Below are positions 27,515 through 36,400 of a stretch of DNA of 64,000 nucleotides, piece by piece; within the stretch, counting starts at the first letter, position 1; each line of letters begins with the position of its first letter. This stretch comes from Chryseobacterium foetidum. Lineage in GTDB: Bacteria; Bacteroidota; Bacteroidia; Flavobacteriales; Weeksellaceae. The DNA lies in contig NZ_JAMXIA010000001.1 in assembly GCF_025457425.1 (NCBI RefSeq), positions 682,001 through 746,000 on the forward strand, in the 5' to 3' direction. The notes under the pieces are model-generated. The model was not told the origin of the DNA. It worked only from the letters and a program-made list of their open reading frames with translations, and did not search any database. A program made the position numbers and the translations under genes.

Positions 27515-28708
27515 ATGCAACAGGTCTTAAAAAACTATTCGGGAATTCTACTTTTACTTTTCGGAATTACAGTCGGCAGCATCATCGGAATTGTCGCTCC
27601 TCAGGTTGTCGATTTTCTAAAACCTTTAGGAGATATTTTTCTGAATCTCCTTTTTGTAAGCGTTGTTCCGCTGGTATTTTTTGCAGTTGCCAATTCAATC
27701 GCTTCGCTCGAACAACAATCTAAGTTTGGGAAGATTATGCTTATCATGGGCTTTACTTTTCTGTGTTTCATCATTACAGCAGCAGTTTTTACCATTATTG
27801 TTGTTTATTTTTTCCCTGTTTCGGGAGTTTCCGGAAGTAGGGAGATTGTGGATGATGTAGCCAATAACGACAGTTGGGGCAACCGAATCGTAAGTTTTTT
27901 CACGGTAGGAGAATTTACGCAGCTGTTTTCAAGACAGAATATGCTGGCACTTTTGATTTTCTCATTTATGACAGGTTTCTCAGCAAGAAAAGCAGGTGAA
28001 AAAGGTCAGCCTTTCAGAACATTTATTGCATCAGGGTATGAGGTAATGAAAGAATTACTTCTAATGATTATGAAAATTGCACCGATTGGTTTGGGTGCTT
28101 ACTTCGCATATCAGGTCGCAACTCTGGGACCTCAACTGTTTGGATTTTACGCCAAACCATTAGGGCTTTATTATATTGCAGGAATCGTCTATTTCATTTT
28201 GTTTTTTTCGCTGTATGCATTTATGGCTAAAGGAAAATATGGCGTAAAAAGTTTCTGGACCAATGCCATTTATCCAACGCTGACAGCTTTAAGCACCTGC
28301 AGCAGTTTCGCGACCATGCCCGCGAATTTACAGGCTGCATCGAAAATTGGAGTTCCTGCCAACATCGCCAATCTTGTCATTCCCATTGGAACAACATTAC
28401 ATAAAAACGGATCGTCGATGTCTTCCATCATTAAAATTTATGTTGCTTTTCTCATTATCGGAAGAGATTTTTTTGATCCTGTGAATTTGCTTTTGGCTTT
28501 GGGAATCACAGTTTTTGTAAGCATCGTTGCCGGCGGAATTCCCAACGGCGGATATATTGGTGAAATGCTGATGATTTCTGTTTACCAATTACCACAGGAA
28601 GCAATTCCTGCTGTGATGATTATCGGTACACTGGTTGATCCGCTGGCTACGGTTTTGAATGCGGTTGGGCAGTTGGTGGCATCGATGTTTGTGAGTAGGT
28701 TTGTATGA
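27515..28708 (+). CDS. Dicarboxylate/amino acid:cation symporter (DAACS family)
   Basis: 397 residues with about eight membrane helices. The re-entrant loop motifs of the GltP/GltPh family are visible: the serine-rich TALSTCSSFATMPANL (HP1) and GVPANIANLVIPIGTTLHKNG with the NMDGT-equivalent region. The family couples uptake of glutamate, aspartate or C4-dicarboxylates to Na+ or H+. The HKNGSS wording in place of NMDGTA marks the less studied Bacteroidetes branch, so the substrate is open. Monocistronic. Confidence 0.88.
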   Translation: MQQVLKNYSGILLLLFGITVGSIIGIVAPQVVDFLKPLGDIFLNLLFVSVVPLVFFAVANSIASLEQQSKFGKIMLIMGFTFLCFIITAAVFTIIVVYFFPVSGVSGSREIVDDVANNDSWGNRIVSFFTVGEFTQLFSRQNMLALLIFSFMTGFSARKAGEKGQPFRTFIASGYEVMKELLLMIMKIAPIGLGAYFAYQVATLGPQLFGFYAKPLGLYYIAGIVYFILFFSLYAFMAKGKYGVKSFWTNAIYPTLTALSTCSSFATMPANLQAASKIGVPANIANLVIPIGTTLHKNGSSMSSIIKIYVAFLIIGRDFFDPVNLLLALGITVFVSIVAGGIPNGGYIGEMLMISVYQLPQEAIPAVMIIGTLVDPLATVLNAVGQLVASMFVSRFV

Positions 28709-28949
28709 TACTTATTTCAAGAATTTTGGCGACTTAAAAAAATTGTCTGGTGCCCGGTGTTTGATTTTAAACCAACATTTTCATAGATATTTTGCACAAA
28801 AGACACCACTTTTTGCGGAAGAAAAATTGCGCACGGATTTCACAGATTTTCATCGAGTTTGTTGAATTTATGTGTGAATTTTGTTGAACCACGACGTGGT
28901 TGTGATGTTGTGTTACTGCTGGTGTTCCATGGGTTTTACCCACCGTTAC

Positions 28950-29160
28950 TGATATTAAACCACTGCGTGGTTTTGAGGTAATCTTTCTGCTAATTACATA
29001 TTAAGTTTATTCGTGGTATTAAAATCAGAAATTTTTGACGGGGCATCTGTGAAAATCTGTGCAATCTGTGAGAACAATAGCGCACGGATTTTCACAGATT
29101 TTCTTCGAGTTTGTTGAATTTATGTGCGAATTTTGTTGAACCACGATGTGGTTCTGATGA
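28950..29160. repeat. 211-bp direct repeat, copy 1
   Basis: Identical base for base to 29370-29580 (offset 420 bp); a truncated third copy (about 28835-28915) precedes it. Confidence 0.9.
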
Positions 29161-29369
29161 CGCTATCGTTTTTTTTCCCATGGGTTGCACCCACGGCTAC
29201 CAACATTAAACCCTTGCGGATTGTGTGGATTTTCTAAAATTCAGTTCTGCAAGCCGGCTCTTCTAACTGGCTCTCCCATGGGTTTTAACTAAGGTTAATA
29301 ACATTGAACCACTTCGTGGTTCTGATGTTATATTATTGCTGTTGTTCTATGGGTTTCACCCACGGCTAT

Positions 29370-29580
29370 TGATATTAAACCACTGCGTGGTTTTGAGGTA
29401 ATCTTTCTGCTAATTACATATTAAGTTTATTCGTGGTATTAAAATCAGAAATTTTTGACGGGGCATCTGTGAAAATCTGTGCAATCTGTGAGAACAATAG
29501 CGCACGGATTTTCACAGATTTTCTTCGAGTTTGTTGAATTTATGTGCGAATTTTGTTGAACCACGATGTGGTTCTGATGA
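29370..29580. repeat. 211-bp direct repeat, copy 2
   Basis: Second perfect copy of 28950-29160. The first mismatch on each side is at the stated ends, consistent with a recent tandem duplication. Confidence 0.9.
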
Positions 29581-29862
29581 TGCTATCGTTTATTTTCCAT
29601 GGGTTGCACCCACGGCTACTGATATTAAACCCTTTCGGGTTTGTATGAAGGAAATACAGTTCTTTTCGCAGTCTCTAATACTTGTTTCTTCTTTCTTTTT
29701 CCTTGGCTCCTTTCCATGGGTTGCACCCACGGCTACTGACATTAAACCTATGCGGGTTGTGTGGAATTTTTTACCGAAATAGTTCTGCTGGCGCTGTTTA
29801 TCACTTGGCTCTTTTTACTTTTTACCCGGCTCTTTTTACTTTTTATTTTGTCCTTTCAAAAC

Positions 29863-30252
29863 CTATACACTCCGTTTTACATCTTCGAGATTTTTCAGTT
29901 CTTCCGGTGTGAATAATCTGTAATGCACTTTAAAAGTTTTTCCCAGAGGTGTTTCCAGGGAAAAGCCGCCGGGACCAAAGCCTTCGAGGATGTCTAAGGT
30001 GAAATGAGAGTATTGCCAGTATTCAAAGAGATCGCGGTCGATCCAGAATTCGTGGCCGTTGATGGTGCCGATCATGGCATCGTTCATTCTGGGAAAATAG
30101 CCGCCTTTTTCAAAACACTGAGGCTGTGTGCCTTCACAACATCCGCCTGCCTGATAAAACATGAGTTCGCCATGTTGTTTTTCGAGCTGCCAGATGACTT
30201 CGAGGGCTTTCTCTGTGACGGAGAGTCGGGATATTTTATTCTGTGTTTCCAT
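29863..30252 (-). CDS. DUF779 family protein, aldehyde dehydrogenase companion
   Basis: 129 residues. The conserved metal-ligand-like cluster FYQAGGCCEGTQPQC, then DRDLFEYWQYSHFTLDI and GPGGFSLETPLG, identify DUF779. The family's exact activity is unknown, but its genes regularly accompany class-3 aldehyde dehydrogenases of the AldB/ExaC type, as here: the dehydrogenase ends 428 bp upstream on the same strand. A hairpin in the gap may separate or attenuate transcription between them. Confidence 0.88.
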   Translation of the reverse strand: METQNKISRLSVTEKALEVIWQLEKQHGELMFYQAGGCCEGTQPQCFEKGGYFPRMNDAMIGTINGHEFWIDRDLFEYWQYSHFTLDILEGFGPGGFSLETPLGKTFKVHYRLFTPEELKNLEDVKRSV

Positions 30253-30274
30253 TTTTAATTTTAATTAAAGTTAA

Positions 30275-30305
30275 AAAAAGTCCGGCGAAATCTGTCGCCG
30301 AACTT
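30275..30305 (-). terminator. Hairpin between aldehyde dehydrogenase and DUF779 genes
   Basis: AAGTCCGGCGA (30279-30289) pairs with TCGCCGAACTT (30295-30305) with one mismatch; As at 30273-30279 provide a U-tract on the minus strand. Confidence 0.6.
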
Positions 30306-30365
30306 CAACCAAGTCTATAATTTAAGCTGCAGGCTTGCTGCAGGTGTGAAAAATTATTTCTGTTA

Positions 30366-30396
30366 AGAAACTTGTCAAGGTTTTAAACCCTGACAA
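30366..30396. repeat. CTTGTCA hairpin with AAACCCTGA core
   Basis: CTTGTCAAGGTTT pairs with AAACCCTGACAAG (one mismatch). It shares its CAGGGTTT/AAACCCTG core with the stronger hairpin at 30611-30643. Confidence 0.6.
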
Positions 30397-30497
30397 GAAT
30401 TGAATATTGAATCTTAAATATTGAATTTTCGCCTGTTCTTTTAAAAAGCAGAAATCAATGCTTTTCTTTTTTAAAATCAAAGTGAAAAGAAGATTTC

Positions 30498-30675
30498 CTC
30501 CCGCGTGAGGGATAGGAAGGGCGGCGAGGAACGAGCCGGTACGCAGCAAAGCGGAGTACCGAAACGAAGTGGAGCCCTGCATAGCCCGACCCGCTTGCAT
30601 TGGGTGGGGGAACGCCGGCAGGGTTCAAAACCCTGCCAGCGTTGTGGGTTGGCCATGCAAAGGGGCACGCCCAAA
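30498..30675. repeat. GC-rich interspersed repeat block with hairpin
   Basis: About 180 bp of visibly GC-rich DNA in an AT-rich setting. It contains the inverted pair 30611-30625 / 30629-30643 (15 bp, one mismatch) and a CCGGTAC...GTACCG pair near 30537-30560. Short ORFs on both strands here have improbable composition and were rejected. The block resembles GC-rich intergenic repeats scattered in related genomes; a structured RNA is possible. Confidence 0.6.
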
Positions 30676-30680
30676 TGATC

Positions 30681-32210
30681 TTAAAAGAAACCTAATTTGT
30701 TTTTATTGTAGGAAATCAGCATGTTTTTGGTCTGACGGTAATGATCGAGCATCATTTTGTGATTTTCTCTTCCGATTCCCGACTGTTTGTACCCTCCAAA
30801 CGGCGCTCCTGCAGGATAGGCATGGTATTGATTGACCCAAACCCTGCCCGCTTCGATGTGACGCGGAATGTTGTAAAGCTGATGCGCATCTCTCGTCCAT
30901 ACGCCGGCTCCAAGACCGTAAATGGTGTCATTGGCAATTTTCAGGGCTTCATCTTCGTCTTTGAAAGTGGTAAACGCCAGAACAGGTCCGAAAATTTCTT
31001 CCTGAAAGATTCTCATTCTGTTGTTGCCTTTGAAGATGGTTGGCTGAATGTAATATCCGTTTTCCAGACCTTCGCCTACGTGATTAACATCACCGCCTAC
31101 AAGCACTTCTGCTCCTTCTTCCTTACCCAATTTGATGTAAGAGAGTATTTTATCTTTTTGAATCTGAGATGCCTGAGCTCCCATCATCGTGGTTTTATCC
31201 AACGGATTTCCTACCTTGATGGATTTCACTCTTTCGATTACTTTTTCGATGAAGGCGTCTGCAATATCTTCCTGAACGAGAAGTCTTGACGGTGCCGTAC
31301 AGATTTCGCCCTGATTTAAGGCAAATAAAACTGCACCTTCGATCGCTTTGTCTAAAAACTCATCGTCTGCATCCATTACCGAAGTGAAGAAAATGTTTGG
31401 AGATTTTCCGCCTAATTCCAAAGTTACCGGAATGATGTTTTCTGTGGCGTACTGCATTACAAGACGGCCTGTTACTGTTGATCCTGTGAATGCTGCTTTG
31501 TTTACTTTAGGATTGGTAACTAAGGCTCTTCCCAATTCTGCTCCGAAACCGTTGACGATGTTTACAACACCTGCCGGAAGCAGATCGCCGATCAGTTCCA
31601 TTAAAACTAAAATCGACACCGGTGTACTTTCTGCCGGTTTCAAAACTACGCAGTTTCCTGCTGCCAATGCCGGAGCCAGCTTCCAGACTGCCATTAAAAT
31701 CGGGAAATTCCATGGGATAATCTGTGCAATAACCCCGAGTGGCTCGTGGACGATCAATGAAACTGTGTCTTTATCGAGCTCGTTGTGCGAACCTTCTTCC
31801 GCTCTGATCACTGATGCAAAATATCTGAAATGGTCTACCGCCAAAGGAATGTCGGCTGCAAGGGTTTCCCTGACCGCCTTACCGTTGTCGATTGTTTCGA
31901 CTGTAGCAAGATATTCTAAATTCTGCTCAATTCTGTCGGCAATTTTGTTTAAAATAATGCTTCTCTCCGTGGAAGAAGTATTTTTCCAGGATTTGAAAGC
32001 TTCGGTTGCTGCGTTGACGGCTACTTCCAGGTCTTCTTTTGAGGAATGGGCTGCCTGAGTGAAAACTTTTCCGTTTACAGGAGAAACGACATCGAAGTAT
32101 TTCCCGTTGACAGGAGCGGTAAATTCACCGTTAATGTAGTTATTATACTGACTTTTGAATTCCGGCCACTGCAATAGTGTGTCTGATTGATTTTGTGTTG
32201 CTGTACTCAT
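30681..32210 (-). CDS. NAD(P)-dependent aldehyde dehydrogenase (AldB/ExaC-like)
   Basis: 509 residues. It oxidises aldehydes such as acetaldehyde to acids. The oxyanion asparagine is in [10 protein letters not shown], the cofactor loop is FTGSTVTGR, the general base is in [10 protein letters not shown] and the nucleophile is C304 in [11 protein letters not shown]. The C-terminal [19 protein letters not shown] is typical of this class, as is the DUF779 gene downstream. A divergent AraC-type activator lies 185 bp upstream, so induction by an alcohol or aldehyde is likely. Confidence 0.93.
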   Translation of the reverse strand: MSTATQNQSDTLLQWPEFKSQYNNYINGEFTAPVNGKYFDVVSPVNGKVFTQAAHSSKEDLEVAVNAATEAFKSWKNTSSTERSIILNKIADRIEQNLEYLATVETIDNGKAVRETLAADIPLAVDHFRYFASVIRAEEGSHNELDKDTVSLIVHEPLGVIAQIIPWNFPILMAVWKLAPALAAGNCVVLKPAESTPVSILVLMELIGDLLPAGVVNIVNGFGAELGRALVTNPKVNKAAFTGSTVTGRLVMQYATENIIPVTLELGGKSPNIFFTSVMDADDEFLDKAIEGAVLFALNQGEICTAPSRLLVQEDIADAFIEKVIERVKSIKVGNPLDKTTMMGAQASQIQKDKILSYIKLGKEEGAEVLVGGDVNHVGEGLENGYYIQPTIFKGNNRMRIFQEEIFGPVLAFTTFKDEDEALKIANDTIYGLGAGVWTRDAHQLYNIPRHIEAGRVWVNQYHAYPAGAPFGGYKQSGIGRENHKMMLDHYRQTKNMLISYNKNKLGFF

Positions 32211-32335
32211 TTTTATTTGAATTTTTAATTTTTCTGTGATACTAAGTTACGGGGATGCATCGCATTTGAATAGCAAAATCGTGCAGAAAAACTGTAAAAT
32301 CGTACAAACATAAAAACTTTATGCTTTGCTTAACA

Positions 32336-32365
32336 TTTGCTTTTGTTTTTAAATTTTTATCTTTG
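32336..32365 (+). promoter_or_regulatory. Promoter of the AraC regulator gene
   Basis: TTTG (32336-32339), 18 nt, TATCTTTG (32358-32365): a near-consensus Bacteroidetes promoter 30 bp before the ATG. Confidence 0.65.
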
Positions 32366-32394
32366 ATAAGAACCTTACACCAAAAACTCTCACA

Positions 32395-33315
32395 ATGAAC
32401 GACCATAAATATCTTTTGCAAAAACCTGAATTGAAGGTAGAAAATCAGTTGGTAACGCTGGTGGAAAATCAGACAAAATTCAATTTGAAGAATTGCGAAT
32501 TCAGTATTTATGAAACCCACCAATCTGCTTTTAATGTAAAACTGCACTTTGATACTATAGCTTTCACGGCAATGATCAGAGGTAAAAAGCATTTAAAGTT
32601 GGAGAGTAAAGCCCAGTATTTTGATTATTTTCCGGGAGAAAGTGTTTTGGTATCGCCTGGAGAAACCATGGTGATTGATTTTCCTGAAGCCGATGAAACA
32701 CCGTCACAGTGTATTTCTTTAAGTTTAAATCCTGAATTTATTGAAGATTCTCTTAATCATCTCAACTATCAGCTTCCTAAAATTGATGAAACCAGCAGCT
32801 GGAATTTAGATTTAAATGAATATTTTCTGTTTAACAATAAGTCTTTAGCCTCAGCCACCAACAATATTATGCGGATCGCGATGGATGATAATTCCCAAAA
32901 AGATGTGATGGCTGATTTTGCTTTGAAAGAACTTCTGATAAGATTAATGCAGACTCAGGCACGTGGAATGGTTGAGAAAAATGTCGCTAAAAACAAATCA
33001 AGAATCAGTTTTGTGGTTGATTATATCCGAAAGAATCTTCATCAGAAATTATCTATTGATAATATTGCAAAGTTGGCGTATGTAAGCAAATCAAATTTCT
33101 TCAAAATGTTTAGAGATGAACTGGGCACATCACCTAACGATTTTATTCTTCAGGAAAGAATCAGCAGAGCGAAGGAACTTTTGGCAACGCAGAACAGCAT
33201 CAAGGAAACCGCTTTCCAGACAGGGTTTTCTGACGCGAATTATTTTAACAGAGTGTTTAAGCAACTCGTTGGCGATACGCCTAAAAATTATCAAAAAAAA
33301 TATACATTTCTATAA
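32395..33315 (+). CDS. AraC family regulator of the aldehyde dehydrogenase
   Basis: 306 residues. The N-terminal AraC-N-type sensor domain (about 30-180) contains FDTIAFTAMIRGKKHLKLE. The C-terminal double helix-turn-helix includes LSIDNIAKLAYVSKSNFFKMFRDELGTSPNDF and IKETAFQTGFSDANYFNRVFKQLVGDTPKNY. It is transcribed divergently from the aldehyde dehydrogenase gene, the classical arrangement for an activator of that gene. The effector is probably an aldehyde or alcohol (inference). Confidence 0.9.
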   Translation: MNDHKYLLQKPELKVENQLVTLVENQTKFNLKNCEFSIYETHQSAFNVKLHFDTIAFTAMIRGKKHLKLESKAQYFDYFPGESVLVSPGETMVIDFPEADETPSQCISLSLNPEFIEDSLNHLNYQLPKIDETSSWNLDLNEYFLFNNKSLASATNNIMRIAMDDNSQKDVMADFALKELLIRLMQTQARGMVEKNVAKNKSRISFVVDYIRKNLHQKLSIDNIAKLAYVSKSNFFKMFRDELGTSPNDFILQERISRAKELLATQNSIKETAFQTGFSDANYFNRVFKQLVGDTPKNYQKKYTFL

Positions 33316-33473
33316 TCGCTGATTCATCATTAAGATTTAAATTAAAAACTTATTGAATTTCAATCAATTCGTGCCGTTTTAAGAAAAACCTTTCAAAGCC
33401 CTTTCTGCGGCTCAATTTTCTAAATGATTATTTTTGTTTTAGAAAATAATAATTCAAAAATAATCGTTTAATT

Positions 33474-36400
33474 ATGAAGAAAATTTTTACTTCATTTATG
33501 ATGCTGTGGCTGGTAACTCAGGCGGGCATGATGAGCCACATCCGTGCTCAGAGTCCTTCCCCATTGCCCTATACGCAGAATTTCAATACTGCCAACGATC
33601 TCACCCTGGTGAATGGCAGTGAAACCAACAAGTGGCAATACGGCTCTGCCATCGGAAACACGGGAAGTTCTCTCTATATTTCCGACAACAGTGGTGCAAA
33701 TAATCAGTACAACATCAACTCTGCAAGCATTGTTCATGCTTACAAAGAGCTCACCATCCCAACCGGATCTACACTTGCTAATTTTAGTTTCGACTGGAAG
33801 TCAATCGGCGAGGTTGGCTTCGACTACATGAGAGTTTGGCTGGTACCTGCTACGTTTACTCCAACTGCGGGAACAGCTATCACTACAGGTGGTGGAAGAA
33901 TTCAGGTGGGCGGAGAATTCAGCAATCAATCGACATGGCAAACCTACGTAATCAACAACCTTACGGTAACGAGTTTTGCAAACAATACCATGAGATTGGT
34001 TTTTGAATGGAGAAACGGAAGCAGCCTTGGCACACAACCTCCTGCAGCTATTGATAACATTAATCTATCTTTAGTAACTTGTTTCCCTCCAACGGCTCTT
34101 ACGACAACGGCAACAACCCCCAATACAGGAACAATTAGCTGGACTGCTCCTGCAACAGCTCCTGCAAATGGATTTGAATATTATTATTCTACGACCAATA
34201 CGCCACCGACGGCAACTACAGCTGCTTCGGGAACAAGTACAGGAAACAACACGACTATTAATGGTCTTTTACCTAATACAACCTATTATTTCTGGGTAAG
34301 ATCTGTTTGTAGTGCTACCGATAAAAGCTCTTGGTCTGCTGTTGCGAGTTTTACAACTACTCAAGTTCCTGCGACAATTCCTTACACGCAGAATTTCAAT
34401 ACTGCGAATGATTTTGGATTCGTCAACGGAAATCAAACCAACAAATGGGCATATGGAACAGCAACGGGAAATACCGGAAGCTCTATCTACATTTCGAACA
34501 ATAACGGGACTGCAAATGCTTACAGCACAGGTTCAACTTCTGTTGTGCATGCTTATCGTGATATATCAGTGCCTTTGGGTGCAAGTGTGGCAACATTCTC
34601 TTTTGACTGGAAAGCATTAGGTGAAGGTTTTACTACGACAAATTATGATTATTTTAAAGTTTGGTTAGTTCCCGCTACTTTTAATCCTACAGCAGGAACA
34701 CAGATTACTGCAGCTGCGGGAAGAATTCAAGTGGGTGGAAATATGAACAATCAGACAACATGGATTAATTACCTAAACTCAACATTAAATATCAGTAGTT
34801 TTTCTAATTCTACAATGAGGCTGGTTTTTGAATGGATAAATGATGGAAGTTTAGGCAGCCAGCCACCAGCAGCTATTGATAACATCAACTTGTTTATTCC
34901 TTCATGTGTGATGCCAACTGCTTTAGCGGTAAACAATATTGCACCAAATGGAGCTACCATCAGCTGGACGGCACCTACCCCGGCTCCGGCAAACGGATAT
35001 CAGTATTTTGTGACCACAACCAATACAGCGCCTACAGCTGCGACGCCTCCGACAGGAACTACAACGGCAACGTCAGCGGTATTAGGAACTTTAAACCCAA
35101 ATACAACGTATTATTTCTGGGTTCGATCAGCATGTGGAACCAGCGGTACAAGCATCTGGACGGCAGGACCTTCATTTACAACTCCTCAAATACCTGCAAC
35201 AATCCCCTATTCGCAAGCCTTTACGGGAGGAAATGATTTCGGATTTGTAAACGGAACCCAAACCAATCAATGGGCTTTTGGTGCAGCGACCGGAAATACA
35301 GGAAATTCAATCTACATTTCAAATAACAACGGTACTGCAAATGCTTACACGATTGGTTCTACATCAGTTGTTCAGGCTTTCCGTGATATTACCGTCCCAA
35401 CAGGTGCAACTGTCGCAACTTTATCTTTCGACTGGAAAGGTATTGGTGAAGGATTTACCACAACCAACTATGACTACCTGAGAGTTTGGATGGTTCCTAT
35501 CACATTTGTTCCGACTTCTGGTACACAGATTACTGCAGGAACAGGAAGAATTCAGGTTGGTGGAAATATGAACAATCAGGCAACGTGGATTAATTATTTA
35601 AATTCAAATTTAAATATCAGCAGCTTTGCCGGATCTACTATGCGTCTTGTTTTTGAATGGAGAAATGACGGTAGCGGCGGAACTCAGCCTCCGGTGGCTA
35701 TTGACAATATTAACCTTACAATACCTTCATGTATTAACCCAACGGCAATCGCTGTAAATACAATCACCGCAAACGGAGCTACCATCAGCTGGTCAGCACC
35801 AATTCCGGCTCCTGCGAACGGTTATCAGTATTATATTTCTACAACAAACACAGCACCTACGTCGGCAACTCCTCCAACAGGAAACGCTACAGGAACTTCT
35901 GTTACAGTAGGAAGTTTAAATCCAAATACCACTTATTATGTTTGGGTAAGATCAGTTTGCAGCGCAACAGACTCAAGTCTATGGTCTGCGGGTCCTTCAT
36001 TTACAACGACTCAGATTCCTGCCACAATTCCTTATATTCAGAATTTTACAGGACCTAATGATTTTGGTTTCAGTAACGGAACTCAGACTAACAAATGGGT
36101 TTATGGATCTGCAACCGGAAATACAGGAAACTCACTTTATATTTCTAATAACGGAACTGCGAATGCTTACACCATCAGCTCAACATCTGTGGTACAGGCT
36201 TACAGAGATATCATTGTACCTGCAGGAACTACAGAAGCACAGTTTGGTTTTGACTGGAAAGCTGCTGGCGAAAGCACTTACGATTATTTAAGAGTCTGGT
36301 TGGTACCCGCTTCTTATCAGCCGGTTGCCGGAACTCAGATTACTGCAGGAGCAGGCAGGATTCAAGTGGGAGCAAATTACAATTTGCAGACCAACTGGCA

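Larger units (their letters stand above)
28741..29862. repeat. Non-coding repeat cluster with short palindromes
   Basis: About 1.1 kb without a credible gene. It is built of repeated blocks: small palindromes of the ACCACNNNGTGGT type (for example around 28898, 28960, 29312, 29380), CCCATGGGTT-GCACCCACGGCTA segments recurring at about 28928, 29178, 29270, 29348, 29597 and 29714, and GCACGGATTTTCACAGATTT segments. Two long perfect copies are listed separately. The style resembles REP-type intergenic repeats of Flavobacteriia. Confidence 0.7.

Noticed and set aside
29531-29912. Short plus-strand ORFs in the repeat cluster
   Set aside because: Translations consist of repeat units (FHGLHPRLLTLN-type wording) and overlap the DUF779 gene; no start context.
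30322-30674. Short minus-strand ORFs in the GC-rich block
   Set aside because: Composition reflects the repeat (cysteine- and arginine-rich in several frames) and the ORFs overlap each other.
31348-32058. 236-codon plus-strand ORF
   Set aside because: Antisense shadow of the aldehyde dehydrogenase gene, which has complete catalytic motifs.
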